The translations under genes were made by a program, and so were the position numbers. Shown here in pieces: positions 1 through 7,257 of a stretch of 58,656 nucleotides of DNA. This DNA is from Butyrivibrio sp. INlla18 (lineage in GTDB: Bacteria; Bacillota; Clostridia; Lachnospirales; Lachnospiraceae): NCBI RefSeq assembly GCF_900103635.1, contig NZ_FMXK01000022.1:1-58656 (forward strand), given 5' to 3'. The stretch's first letter is position 1, and every line of letters begins with the position of its first letter. The notes below the pieces were generated by a model. That model ran no database searches. It saw nothing but the letters and a program-made list of their open reading frames with translations, and was not told where the DNA came from.

Positions 1-209
1 TATTGGATGAAGGGAATTTTAATAAGAGTGACAGGATCCATGCTGGGCCTGCCCATGTCTGAAGAATACTTATCTTCAACAAGATCATATATGAATGACC
101 AGTCTATGGCTTTATCAATAAGCCTGAGCATGTGATCCTGAGGTACCAGGTCATCCATGCTCACAAACTGCATTTGCTCACGTTTTCTTTCGGTATTAGA
201 AGTCATCAT
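1..209 (-). CDS. IS1182-like transposase, N-terminal part (cut by window edge)
   Basis: Reading leftwards from a double ATG at 209-204, an open frame continues to the window edge (69 codons). It contains the N-terminal block typical of IS1182-type DDE transposases (DUF772): SMDDLVPQDHMLRLID, then WSFIYDLVEDKYSSDMGRPSMDPV. In this family the product cuts and rejoins the insertion sequence. The rest of the gene, including the catalytic DDE residues, lies outside the window, so I cannot say whether the copy is intact. No stop or frameshift is seen in the visible part. The right end of the element should lie between 210 and about 300, but I cannot place its terminal repeat from one end alone. Confidence 0.85.
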   Translation of the reverse strand, partial: MMTSNTERKREQMQFVSMDDLVPQDHMLRLIDKAIDWSFIYDLVEDKYSSDMGRPSMDPVTLIKIPFIQ

Positions 210-243
210 AAAGGCTATCCCCATCCCCAACTTTGATACTTCT

Positions 244-252
244 ATTATACCA
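244..252 (-). promoter_or_regulatory. Extended -10 promoter element upstream of the transposase
   Basis: The minus strand reads TGGTATAAT (an extended -10, TGnTATAAT) about 35 nt upstream of the transposase start. No good -35 hexamer is seen, as expected for an extended -10 promoter. Inferred from sequence only. Confidence 0.45.
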
Positions 253-305
253 TAAAAAGTGCTGCAATCTCAGATGAATACTGGGTTTATAGCGCTTTTG
301 CAAAG

Positions 306-330
306 AAAAATCCACGGCGCATGCCGTGGA
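306..330 (-). terminator. Rho-independent terminator of the SIMPL gene
   Basis: An 8-bp perfect GC-rich stem (TCCACGGC / GCCGTGGA, 311-330) with a 4-nt loop is followed on the minus strand by TTTTTCTTTG. It lies about 50 nt downstream of the SIMPL-domain gene. Confidence 0.75.
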
Positions 331-348
331 CTTTGTCTACAGTCTGAA

Positions 349-375
349 GAGTGCAGAATAATCTGCACTCTTTTT
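349..375 (+). terminator. Plus-strand terminator hairpin
   Basis: A 9-bp stem (GAGTGCAGA / TCTGCACTC, 349-370) with a 4-nt loop is followed on the plus strand by five T. It would stop plus-strand transcription before it runs antisense into the SIMPL gene. Confidence 0.55.
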
Positions 376-379
376 ATTA

Positions 380-1129
380 TCATTTAAGGTCATATTCAAG
401 CTTAACTGTAATAGTTGCTGTCTTGTATCTGGAGCTTGTATCAAATGCTCCATCATAAGAATAGCTGCTTGTTCCTGAATTCTTGGCTGTTATCTGGAAT
501 ACACCAAGACTTGAATTCTTGAGTTTTCCAAGCTTAGCACCAGAGTTCTTGGCAACTATATCAATTCTATCCTTGGCATTTATTGAGGCCTTATCAATAA
601 GATCAAGCTTAAGAGCATCAAGATCTGAGTAGTAGTACTCAGGTGCACCTGATGAAAGTTCTACGCCCTGATCAAGAAGGCTTGAAATGTCGCGTGAGAT
701 CTTTTCGATATTATCAAGGTTTGAAGATGAAACAGTTACATCCTGTGTGAGCTGATAACCATCTGCCTCAGATCCAACATAATTACCATTTACATCATAG
801 ACATCTCTATAGGTCCTACTGATATCTACTGAGTTAAATACGATCTCCTCATCAGTTACGCCGTTACTTGTAAGATAATTCTTAACAAGCTCAGCATCCT
901 GCTTAATCTTGGAGTATGCATCCTGTGAAGTATAAGCCACAGCTGAGAAAGAACCTCTCCAGATAATTATATCTGCTTCAAAATCTACACTGGCACTTCC
1001 AGTAGCTGTAATAACATGACTTGACTCTGATCTGAAATGAGCAAGTCCAATTGCGAGCGAAACGCAGCTTACCACGATACAAAGGCCAATAATAAGCGCG
1101 TTAACCGGACTGTTTTTCTTTTGTTCCAT
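380..1129 (-). CDS. SIMPL-domain (DUF541) membrane-anchored protein
   Basis: A 249-residue protein with an N-terminal membrane anchor (about residues 12-31) followed by one SIMPL/DUF541 domain. The domain shows the family opening VITATGSASVDFEADI, then a long helix with a YSKIKQDAELVKNYL-like segment, and a closing strand TATITVKLEYDL. Bacterial members such as YggE/BP26-like proteins are extracytoplasmic and often linked to envelope or oxidative stress, but no enzymatic role is established. The start ATG at 1129 has a GGGAGG site upstream. The gene stands alone between its own promoter (1171-1199) and a terminator (306-330). Family assignment is firm; function is not known. Confidence 0.85.
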   Translation of the reverse strand: MEQKKNSPVNALIIGLCIVVSCVSLAIGLAHFRSESSHVITATGSASVDFEADIIIWRGSFSAVAYTSQDAYSKIKQDAELVKNYLTSNGVTDEEIVFNSVDISRTYRDVYDVNGNYVGSEADGYQLTQDVTVSSSNLDNIEKISRDISSLLDQGVELSSGAPEYYYSDLDALKLDLIDKASINAKDRIDIVAKNSGAKLGKLKNSSLGVFQITAKNSGTSSYSYDGAFDTSSRYKTATITVKLEYDLK

Positions 1130-1170
1130 AACACTTTCCTCCCTAACAACAAAACTCTACTAACGCCTCT

Positions 1171-1199
1171 ATTGTACCCTACTAGTAAGATATCAACAA
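1171..1199 (-). promoter_or_regulatory. Sigma-A type promoter for the SIMPL gene
   Basis: On the minus strand TTGTTG (1194-1199) and TACAAT (1171-1176) are separated by 17 bp, placing the start point about 35 nt upstream of the start codon. Confidence 0.5.
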
Positions 1200-1202
1200 G
1201 TT

Positions 1203-2273
1203 TTAGACAGAAACGTCAAAGCCTCCACTTATAACAGGTGCTGCCACTTTGGCGCCGCCGACCTCTCCCGGCATCGATATTACAGGATGAACCTTAGGTG
1301 ATGGGTCTATTCCAAGACTTTGAGCAGATACCCCAGTATTCACAGGCATTCCTGCCTCTGCCTTACTCTTTTCATGTTCCATCATACCCTTTAAATACTC
1401 TTTATCAGCTTGTGCTATCTCCTTAAGCTCTTTATATCTATGCTTTATCTTGAGCATCTTAAGGTCATCCTCTGACATGTTAGGGTCAGGAGCATACATA
1501 GATTCTGCTAGATCAGTAAGGTCAAGCTCCTCCATCATGTCCATCATTTCATCAGAAAACTCATCCATAAGATCTGACATAGACTCAGTCATCATATCCA
1601 TAAGGTCTTCATCTGAATATTCATAAGCAATTACATCCGGATCAAGGTAATACTCATCACCATAAGACGCGCCAGCAAGCTCTTCCTCTAATAATTCCTC
1701 ATCTTCAGGAATTTCTTCCAGCTCTTCTTCAGGTGTTCCCTCTGTTTCCTGCTCATCTGTCTTTAATTCTTCTTCAAGTGACGCCACACCTTTGCCACCA
1801 CGCTCTATCATCTCTTCCTGCTCGAGGTGACTTACTTTTTTCTTGGCAACCTTCTCCATTGCCTTGGCATGATCTATAGCAAGCTGGAGTTCCTCTTCAT
1901 CGTATTCTCCACCTGCCTTAAGCCGTTTAAGGCGCATTATCTCTCTCTTTGTGGCTTGAACGGCTTTTCTAGCACTTACTGAATTTTTACTTCTGATTAT
2001 TTGTGAAGATATCTTCTTGAAACTGTATTGTAGCTTTTTCTTCTGAAGAGAATTATCCTTGGACTTAGCCCTTGAAGCACTGAGTTGCTTAGCATAGCTT
2101 AAGGACTGATCTACAACACTACTTTGCTTATTACTATCCCTCTGCTGATATTCCATTTTTCTAAGGGATGTTTTGTCTCTGGAATTTGCTGATTTTTGCG
2201 CAGAACTATCCTGTGATCCATTCTTGACGAACATATTAGCAAAAGCATTTTTACTAATAGCATTAAGAATCAT
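1203..2273 (-). CDS. Unknown acidic, coiled-coil-rich protein behind a sigma-28-like promoter
   Basis: A 356-residue protein I do not recognise. No signal peptide or membrane segment is evident. The N-terminal third is Ser/Lys/Arg-rich and probably helical (repeated KK/RK stretches, residues about 25-140). A very acidic stretch follows (EEELEEIPEDEELLEEELAG), then a Met/Asp/Glu-rich amphipathic segment (DLMDEFSDEMMDMMEELDL) and a Lys/Glu helix. The start at 2273 is chosen because GGAGG lies 5 nt upstream; a longer frame exists but has no ribosome site. The promoter at 2319-2345 resembles flagellar sigma-28 sites, so a motility-linked role is possible. Composition, not homology, is the evidence. 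Confidence 0.7.
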   Translation of the reverse strand: MILNAISKNAFANMFVKNGSQDSSAQKSANSRDKTSLRKMEYQQRDSNKQSSVVDQSLSYAKQLSASRAKSKDNSLQKKKLQYSFKKISSQIIRSKNSVSARKAVQATKREIMRLKRLKAGGEYDEEELQLAIDHAKAMEKVAKKKVSHLEQEEMIERGGKGVASLEEELKTDEQETEGTPEEELEEIPEDEELLEEELAGASYGDEYYLDPDVIAYEYSDEDLMDMMTESMSDLMDEFSDEMMDMMEELDLTDLAESMYAPDPNMSEDDLKMLKIKHRYKELKEIAQADKEYLKGMMEHEKSKAEAGMPVNTGVSAQSLGIDPSPKVHPVISMPGEVGGAKVAAPVISGGFDVSV

Positions 2274-2318
2274 CGCATCCTCCGTGACGCATAAACCAAA
2301 TTCCATTTTACATATTAT

Positions 2319-2345
2319 GTTTCGGCAATTCTATAGTAAAACTTA
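2319..2345 (-). promoter_or_regulatory. Sigma-28 (SigD/FliA)-like promoter
   Basis: The minus strand reads TAAG-N15-GCCGAAAC, against the Gram-positive flagellar sigma consensus TAAA-N15-GCCGATAT. The -10 differs at two positions and the -35 at one. The start point would lie about 40 nt upstream of the start codon at 2273. Confidence 0.45.
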
Positions 2346-2349
2346 ACCC

Positions 2350-2652
2350 TTATAAAGAGCAGATCCAGTCTGCATGTTTGATACAGATATCCATGCACGC
2401 CATGCCCATAGCAAAAAATGACATCAAAATGATCACAAAAACTGCTGACTTATCATATACAAACTTATCAGTGAGCATATTTGTTATCAGGATCTCAACG
2501 CCCAATCCCACCAGGATAAATGGCCACATGCTAAAAACAAATTCATAGCTAAGGACATTAAAGATCGTAGAAAAAACAAACATGACTCCAAAAGCGATCA
2601 GTGTAACACCTGCAGTTATAGTACCTGTTTTATGCATTCTGGTTGTTTCCAT
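2350..2652 (-). CDS. Small membrane protein with LiaF/DUF5668-like transmembrane hairpins
   Basis: About 100 residues with three hydrophobic segments: GTITAGVTLIAFGVMFVFST, SMWPFILVGLGVEIL and AVFVIILMSFFAMGMACM. The order of a Gly-rich helix, a WPxxLVxxGxEIL helix and a short tail is like the small membrane modules often fused to LiaF or PspC proteins. Two ATG codons are adjacent (2655 and 2652); AGGAGG sits 6 nt before the second, which I take as the start. The gene overlaps the end of the preceding membrane gene by 23 nt and closes the sigma-factor operon. It may help sense the envelope for the sigma/anti-sigma pair; that is inference. Confidence 0.7.
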   Translation of the reverse strand: METTRMHKTGTITAGVTLIAFGVMFVFSTIFNVLSYEFVFSMWPFILVGLGVEILITNMLTDKFVYDKSAVFVIILMSFFAMGMACMDICIKHADWICSL

Positions 2653-3187
2653 CATCTACCTCCTCTATAGAATCAATCTCTTTCTTCTTTCCTTTTATCA
2701 AAAGAACTCCGATCACAATAAGGATCACTGCTATCACGATCTGTGGAAGACCATCTACGATAGGATAAAGATCCTCCCACATGCTATCAGGAATGATTCT
2801 ACAGAATATATCTTTTATATAGCCCCATAAGATCGAAGTACCAAAGATTATAAGAAGGGCCGCGCCCCAAGTGCGCACCTTTTTATCAGTGAATTTAACT
2901 GAACCTTCACCAAGGTACTCTTCCCAGATATATCTGTCTTCGTAGTTTGCGAACTCTTCAGCATCCATTGACGCAACTGACCTTGCGTGGAAAAAGCTTA
3001 CAATATAGATAATAGCCACAAATCCCATAAAAATGTCGCTGATCCCGCCAACCATCACGCAGGCAAATATCATAAATATTGCAAGAAGACTAAATCCGCT
3101 CTTGTTAAATCCCATATAGAGCTCTGCAGCTCCTGGCATGAATGAAAATATAAATGTCATAAAAGCATTTTTCTTTTTTGGTTTCAT
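2630..3187 (-). CDS. Multi-pass membrane protein (TM2-like) in the sigma-factor operon
   Basis: A 185-residue integral membrane protein. Two N-terminal helices with the motif PGAAELYMGFNKSG resemble TM2-type hairpins (PGxGxxYxG). They are followed by a cytoplasmic-looking charged segment (about 75-105), a third helix (AALLIIFGTSILWGYI) and a fourth (IVIAVILIVIGVLLIKG), ending in an acidic tail. It starts 14 nt after the anti-sigma-like gene and overlaps the next small membrane gene, so the four genes from 4130 down to 2350 are probably one transcript. Function unknown; a sensory or regulatory partner of the sigma factor is plausible. Confidence 0.75.
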   Translation of the reverse strand: MKPKKKNAFMTFIFSFMPGAAELYMGFNKSGFSLLAIFMIFACVMVGGISDIFMGFVAIIYIVSFFHARSVASMDAEEFANYEDRYIWEEYLGEGSVKFTDKKVRTWGAALLIIFGTSILWGYIKDIFCRIIPDSMWEDLYPIVDGLPQIVIAVILIVIGVLLIKGKKKEIDSIEEVDDGNNQNA

Positions 3188-3201
3188 TTTTAACCTCCGA
3201 T

Positions 3202-3609
3202 TTATCTTAAATATTCTTCAATCTTGTTTTCTATAAGTAACTGAACATCACTGATCTTTTCCAAAGCTCCTTTATCTTTTATGGCTTCTTCTTTTGTCAT
3301 GATGTCCCTTTCTGCCATTGCTTCTTCTTTGGATGCAACCACTCTAGACTGCTCAACAACCTCTCTTGAAGGAACCTCTGTCTGCACTAAAGGATTAAAC
3401 GGTCCAACAAACAATATAGCTATGGCTGCTGCCACCGAAAGACCCACTCGCATACAATATAGACGAAAGTATGTAACTTTCTTTTTCTTGATGTGTATCT
3501 CTCGAAGTACATTTTTTTCGATCCTATCAGGAGCTTTGGCCAAGCCTTCATCTTCGACTTCAGCCATTAGCCTTAATAGTTCTTCATCAGAAAGATAATT
3601 ATTACTCAT
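3202..3609 (-). CDS. Putative membrane anti-sigma factor
   Basis: A 135-residue protein: an acidic N-terminal helix region (LSDEELLRLMAEVEDEGLAKAPD), a basic patch (HIKKKKV), one membrane span at about residues 53-71 and an extracytoplasmic tail of Glu/Lys-rich helices. The layout matches ECF anti-sigma factors: cytoplasmic sigma-binding part, one span, outer sensor. The ATG overlaps the sigma gene stop by 4 nt, which indicates translational coupling and 1:1 production. No ZAS zinc motif (HxxxCxxC) is visible. The assignment rests on position and topology rather than a sequence signature. Confidence 0.65.
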   Translation of the reverse strand: MSNNYLSDEELLRLMAEVEDEGLAKAPDRIEKNVLREIHIKKKKVTYFRLYCMRVGLSVAAAIAILFVGPFNPLVQTEVPSREVVEQSRVVASKEEAMAERDIMTKEEAIKDKGALEKISDVQLLIENKIEEYLR

Positions 3610-4130
3610 GCCAGTAGATCCTCCTTTCTCATAGTTTTTTTAAGCATATCTCTCGCCCTGTAGATATGTGTTTGAACCGTTTTTAAAGGCTTTCCTCTCT
3701 TTTCAGCAATCTCTTTTGCCGTTAGTTCATTTATAAAATAGTCTTCAGCCACTTCTCTGTAAGGCTCTGGAAGCGCATTGCAATCGTCTCTGAATTTCAC
3801 CAGCACATCCTTGTTTACAAAGGATTGCAGTGGCCCATCCCTTTCCTGAGTGATCTCCTGCGGCATCTCATCTTCTTCTGTCGCTATAGCGCGCCTCTCT
3901 GCCGCTCTCATATAGTCAATACATTTATTAGTGGCTATTCTACAAAGCCAAGCCTTTTCGGCTGTTCCATCAAATTTGTCCAAGTGCTGATAAGCAGAAA
4001 TAAAGGTTTCCTGAGTTATATCCTCCGCGGCAAAATAATCACCAGTCATCTTAAGGCATACAGAGAAAACCAGATTCTTATACTGATTCATCAGCTCTAT
4101 TAACTTTTTCTCAGAATCTATTTTCCCCAC
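3606..4130 (-). CDS. ECF-type RNA polymerase sigma factor
   Basis: A 174-residue group 4 sigma-70 family protein. Region 2 spans about residues 10-80 (LVFSVCLKMTGDYFAAEDITQETFISAYQ, with the -10-binding helix around RIATNKCIDYMRAAERR). Region 4 spans about 112-165 (LPEPYREVAEDYFINELTAKEIAE, then KTVQTHIYRARDMLKK helix-turn-helix). It would direct RNA polymerase to stress promoters when released from its partner. The start is GTG at 4130 with AAAGGA 8 nt upstream. The gene heads a four-gene operon (sigma, anti-sigma-like, two membrane proteins) suggesting an envelope-stress module. Target promoters cannot be named from this window. Confidence 0.92.
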   Translation of the reverse strand: MGKIDSEKKLIELMNQYKNLVFSVCLKMTGDYFAAEDITQETFISAYQHLDKFDGTAEKAWLCRIATNKCIDYMRAAERRAIATEEDEMPQEITQERDGPLQSFVNKDVLVKFRDDCNALPEPYREVAEDYFINELTAKEIAEKRGKPLKTVQTHIYRARDMLKKTMRKEDLLA

Positions 4131-4245
4131 CTTCTTTTTCCTTTATTTTTGCCTCTCATTTATATAAACGAGACACTGATAATAATGTCTTCAAATAATT
4201 ATCATCTTTTTTTAGTATAGTGCCATTTACCTGTTTAGGCCACAT

Positions 4246-4277
4246 AAAAAGAGCCATAACCATCACGGTTACAGCCC
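4246..4277 (-). terminator. Terminator of the HIT gene
   Basis: An 11-bp stem with three G-U pairs (4251-4261 with 4267-4277, loop ATCAC) is followed on the minus strand by TTTTT. It separates the HIT gene from the sigma-factor operon. Confidence 0.65.
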
Positions 4278-4288
4278 TTATCATTTCA

Positions 4289-4708
4289 TTAAAGATTATC
4301 TTTGATCTTCTGGATCATCTCATCATATTCAGCATCTGTAAGGAACTTCTTTTGAGGATTCATCTCAAAAACGCCGCCCCACTCAAATTCATCCTTATAC
4401 TTTGGTACAAGGTGCATATGAAGATGGCAACCAGTGTCAGCATATGCTCCGTAATTAACCTTATCTGGGTTAAATGCTGCATGAATAGCCTTTGATGCTC
4501 TTGCAACATCAGCAAAAAATGCATCTCTTTCCTTATCTGAGATATCTACAAGCTCACTGATGTGATCCTTGTAAGCTACGATGCAACGTCCAGGATGACT
4601 CTGCTCCTTAAAAAGAATAAGCTGGCTCACCTCAAGATCACAGATCTTGATACCAAACTTTGCAAGAGGCTCTCCTCCAACGCAATATCCACAATTACAG
4701 TCTTTCAT
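4289..4708 (-). CDS. HIT family nucleotide hydrolase/transferase
   Basis: A 139-residue histidine-triad protein. The catalytic signature HLHMH is at about residues 95-99, followed by LVPKYKDEFEW; the nucleotide-binding strand SHPGRCIVAYKDH is upstream. HIT hydrolases (Hint/Fhit-like) cleave AMP or similar groups from phosphoramidates or dinucleotides through the middle histidine. An N-terminal CNCGYC cluster is present, as in many clostridial members, and could bind zinc. The start ATG has GGGAG/AAGG upstream. It is followed by its own terminator and sits just after a LytTR regulator gene with no obvious link. The exact substrate is unknown. Confidence 0.9.
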   Translation of the reverse strand: MKDCNCGYCVGGEPLAKFGIKICDLEVSQLILFKEQSHPGRCIVAYKDHISELVDISDKERDAFFADVARASKAIHAAFNPDKVNYGAYADTGCHLHMHLVPKYKDEFEWGGVFEMNPQKKFLTDAEYDEMIQKIKDNL

Positions 4709-4734
4709 ACCTTTTTCTCCCGTTTTGTCTTTAT

Positions 4735-5436
4735 TTAAAAAGTATACTGCAGAACAAGCTCACTAAGTGTTCTGTAGGTTCCTCTTGGAACTGCAAATTC
4801 CGTGCCATCCTCCATGGCAATTGTTTCTTTGGTGATCCTAAGAACCCTTTTCAGATTGATTATCACATTTTTACCCAGAAGATAAAAATATGGTTCCTTG
4901 TTAAGATCACTTAAAAGCTCCTGAATAGTGCTGCGAACCAGATAACTCTTATCAGTTGTGATGATCCTCTTGTAATGGTCCTCAGATTGAATGTACATTA
5001 TGTCATTCATGGCAACTTTACTAAGTTCGCCGCTATCTCTGATGGTGAGATAATGTATCTCTTCAGCAATACACACTCTGTCCATTGCAGCAAAAAACTC
5101 TTCTTCAAGAATAGGCTTTTCTAGATAATGAACCGCATGGATCCTGAAGGCCTCTTTATAAAATGCATTAGAAGAAGTCATAAAGATTATCTGACCATTA
5201 TCATCTCTTTTCCTGATAAGATCAGCAATCTCTATGCCATTCATTTTGTCTATGTAGATATCAAGAAGGTAAATATCATAGATATTCTTTTCAATTGCCC
5301 CCAAAAGCTCAATTGAAGAATTAAAGATATCCACATCCATCACGATGGAAGGATGAACTTTTCTATACTTATCTAAAAGCTCTGCCGCAGCAACAGCAGA
5401 GCTTTTTTCATCATCACATATAGCGATTCTGTACAT
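4735..5436 (-). CDS. LytTR-type response regulator (AgrA/LytR-like)
   Basis: A 233-residue two-domain regulator. The receiver domain (about 1-120) has the acidic pair in IAICDDE, the phospho-acceptor aspartate in YLLDIYIDKMNG and the conserved lysine in YLEKP. The C-terminal LytTR DNA-binding domain (about 130-233) shows DIMYIQSEDHYKRI and the FYLLGKNVIINLKRV segment. LytTR proteins bind paired 9-bp direct repeats and often control secreted factors or cell-wall functions. I start it at 5436, where GGGGG lies 5 nt upstream; an upstream ATG at 5457 overlaps the preceding stop. No histidine kinase gene is adjacent, so the partner lies elsewhere. Confidence 0.92.
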   Translation of the reverse strand: MYRIAICDDEKSSAVAAAELLDKYRKVHPSIVMDVDIFNSSIELLGAIEKNIYDIYLLDIYIDKMNGIEIADLIRKRDDNGQIIFMTSSNAFYKEAFRIHAVHYLEKPILEEEFFAAMDRVCIAEEIHYLTIRDSGELSKVAMNDIMYIQSEDHYKRIITTDKSYLVRSTIQELLSDLNKEPYFYLLGKNVIINLKRVLRITKETIAMEDGTEFAVPRGTYRTLSELVLQYTF

Positions 5437-5456
5437 ATTGCCCCCAGTTAAGGTCA

Positions 5457-6200
5457 TTAGCCCTTGAAGTCTATGTTCTGCCCCACATTTTTCTCCATCG
5501 GAGTCATTACCGTGTCTGCTCTTAAATTGAAGTTAAAATCATCTATCTTTTTGAGAAGTTCCTCTACGGAATCAGCCATGAGAATCTCATAATCTTCCTC
5601 ATCTTCAGAGCCCTTTTCCCGTATCTTTTCTAGCTGCGCTTCTCTGGCTTCTTTCTTTTCTGCCTTTTTCTCAGCTTCTTTTTCAGCCTTCTTGCCTGCT
5701 GCTCTCTTTGCTGCAAGCTTCTCTGTCATATCCTGTGATGACTTCTGCATAACTGCAAAGAAAGAAGCTGTTCCATTATCATTAACCTGCATTCCAATGG
5801 TCTTTACATTGCCCTTGGTCTGCATAATAGACTTAAGTTCAGGCATCTGAGACTGTGCTTTGGCGATAAGGCCTTCATACTTAGCTCTGTATGTCTCATC
5901 GGTAGCCATTCTCTCGATCTTTTCTTCATCGATGAGAACTACCATTCTGTTAGCATTACCAAAAGAGCTTGCATTCTGCTTGGCGTATTCCTTCATATCC
6001 TTACTTACAAGAACAAAGTCCATGTTGGAATACTTTTTCTTGAGCTCTTCATAGTACTTGGCACCTTCCTCAGAAAGCTGAGCTTTTCCGATGGTCTTTC
6101 CGTAGTTGCCTGTCTTGGTAGTTGTAGTATCTTTTACGCCTGCACTTTTGGCTGCATCGTAAATACTAGAATTATTGTTAAAAACATCAGATATTGCCAT
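5457..6200 (-). CDS. DUF6033 family protein
   Basis: A 247-residue soluble protein resembling the Lachnospiraceae family DUF6033. It begins MAISDVFNNNSSIYDAAK, has a conserved middle (AQLSEEGAKYYEELKKKYSNMDFVLVS) and then a long Lys/Ala/Glu-rich coiled coil (about 165-205) before an acidic EEDYE segment. The start is chosen at 6200 because GGAGGG lies 4 nt upstream. The stop overlaps an ATG in frame with the LytTR gene, so the two are probably cotranscribed and perhaps coupled. The family has no known function; in related bacteria I recall it near motility or regulatory genes, which is weak evidence. Confidence 0.8.
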   Translation of the reverse strand: MAISDVFNNNSSIYDAAKSAGVKDTTTTKTGNYGKTIGKAQLSEEGAKYYEELKKKYSNMDFVLVSKDMKEYAKQNASSFGNANRMVVLIDEEKIERMATDETYRAKYEGLIAKAQSQMPELKSIMQTKGNVKTIGMQVNDNGTASFFAVMQKSSQDMTEKLAAKRAAGKKAEKEAEKKAEKKEAREAQLEKIREKGSEDEEDYEILMADSVEELLKKIDDFNFNLRADTVMTPMEKNVGQNIDFKG

Positions 6201-6254
6201 GGTTCCCTCCAATCCCGGACTCACCGTCCGCTAAGCATCCTTGCTATCAACAGA

Positions 6255-6479
6255 TCATTTTATAGGCTCACCTGTTTTTGTGCTGTACTCTGCTGATTCT
6301 ATAATGACATCATCATTTCCATATTCTCTTTTGCTAAAAAGAACCTTTTTAGCCTTTTCATCTATCTCTTTCGCATATATATATCGGCTACCACCTTCAA
6401 TTACTTCACGGTATCCATACCAAAATGGGCAATTATTTATAAAAATATTAGAATTGCATTTGCTGTCGGTACTAATAGT
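6255..6479 (-). pseudogene. Remnant of a small conserved-looking protein gene
   Basis: On the minus strand a 74-codon open frame (6479 to 6255) has protein-like composition in its last 58 codons: CPFWYGYREVIEGG, then RYIYAKEIDEKAKKVLFSKR and a final YSTKTGEPIK before TGA. It has no ATG, GTG or TTG start in frame and no ribosome site, and an in-frame stop sits at 6482-6480. I read it as the 3' part of a decayed gene left between the Nudix and DUF6033 genes. I do not recognise the family. Recovering a full-length homologue with the same C-terminus would settle it. Confidence 0.4.
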
Positions 6480-6491
6480 TTACCACACTTT

Positions 6492-7148
6492 TTATTTCCA
6501 CATGTCTGACACAAAATACATAAGCGCAGCCCAGGTAAATACAGAATAGAAATGTCCTTTGTCATCTCTTCCGTTCTTTAATAGCTCTTTTGCCTTATCC
6601 TTGGTCACGAATTCAAATCCATCAAAAAACTCCTGTCCAACAGCTCCATCCTGATTAAGTGTGGACAGATCTGGATTTCTTAAGACAACCAGCACAAGGC
6701 CATTACTCTCATCAGTCATGCCAGGTGTACTGAAAACAAATGGATTTATCATCTCTACCTTGTCTGTATCCTTAACTGTAATACCAGTTTCTTCAAAAAT
6801 TTCCCTCTTTGCAGTTACAAAAAGTGGATCCTTGACCTCTTTATCCTCAGGATCAATAAGTCCCGCAGGAACGCTTAAGAGAAATCTTCCAGCTGGATAT
6901 CTGTATTCATAGGATAAAAGAAGTCTTGGTTCCTTGCCATCTTCCTCGATCACAACTACGCAGCTCACTGCATCAGGGAGCATGCTCTTAAACTCCTCTT
7001 CGCTCTTTGCTGCAACAAGGTCATCAAGTGGTCTTCTTGAAGCATCGAAATAATGTCTGCCCTCCTCATACTGAAGATCAAAAACTCTGATGAACTTCTT
7101 ATCAAGCACTGTCTCTATCTTATCTTTTGTTATATCTATTCCTTTCAT
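6492..7148 (-). CDS. Nudix hydrolase (ADP-ribose pyrophosphatase-like)
   Basis: A 218-residue Nudix protein. The Nudix box GX5EX7REUXEEXGU is recognisable with a longer first loop: GLIDPEDKEVKDPLFVTAKR, then EIFEETGITV. The preceding strands (LLLSYEYRYPAGRFLLSVPAG) match ADP-ribose/NDP-sugar pyrophosphatases, which cut nucleoside diphosphate derivatives to NMP plus phosphosugar with Mg2+. The start ATG at 7148 has GGAGG 5 nt upstream. A promoter with TTAACA-N18-TATAAT (7193-7222) overlaps that of the divergent FRG gene. Substrate assignment is by similarity only. Confidence 0.9.
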   Translation of the reverse strand: MKGIDITKDKIETVLDKKFIRVFDLQYEEGRHYFDASRRPLDDLVAAKSEEEFKSMLPDAVSCVVVIEEDGKEPRLLLSYEYRYPAGRFLLSVPAGLIDPEDKEVKDPLFVTAKREIFEETGITVKDTDKVEMINPFVFSTPGMTDESNGLVLVVLRNPDLSTLNQDGAVGQEFFDGFEFVTKDKAKELLKNGRDDKGHFYSVFTWAALMYFVSDMWK

Positions 7149-7188
7149 AAACGCCTCCGTCTGATAATTCTTGTCGTTACCACGCTAC

Positions 7189-7216
7189 TTGCATTATACC
7201 AAAATCCCCTTATAAA
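7189..7216 (+). promoter_or_regulatory. Promoter of the FRG-domain gene
   Basis: TTGCAT (7189-7194) and TATAAA (7211-7216) are spaced by 16 bp on the plus strand, about 40 nt before the start codon. It overlaps the minus-strand promoter of the Nudix gene almost completely. Confidence 0.5.
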
Positions 7217-7222
7217 TGTTAA
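7193..7222 (-). promoter_or_regulatory. Promoter of the Nudix gene
   Basis: On the minus strand TTAACA (7217-7222), 18 bp, TATAAT (7193-7198). RNA polymerase bound here would exclude polymerase from the divergent FRG promoter. Confidence 0.6.
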
Positions 7223-7257
7223 AATTGGTGTTAGAGATATAGAAAGAGGAAATGATA

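Noticed and set aside
6381..6388. Exact sigma-28 -10 sequence GCCGATAT on the minus strand upstream of the DUF6033 gene
   Set aside because: No TAAA lies 15 bp upstream, the distance to the gene is about 180 nt, and the bases encode Ser-Arg-Tyr in the gene remnant; likely chance.
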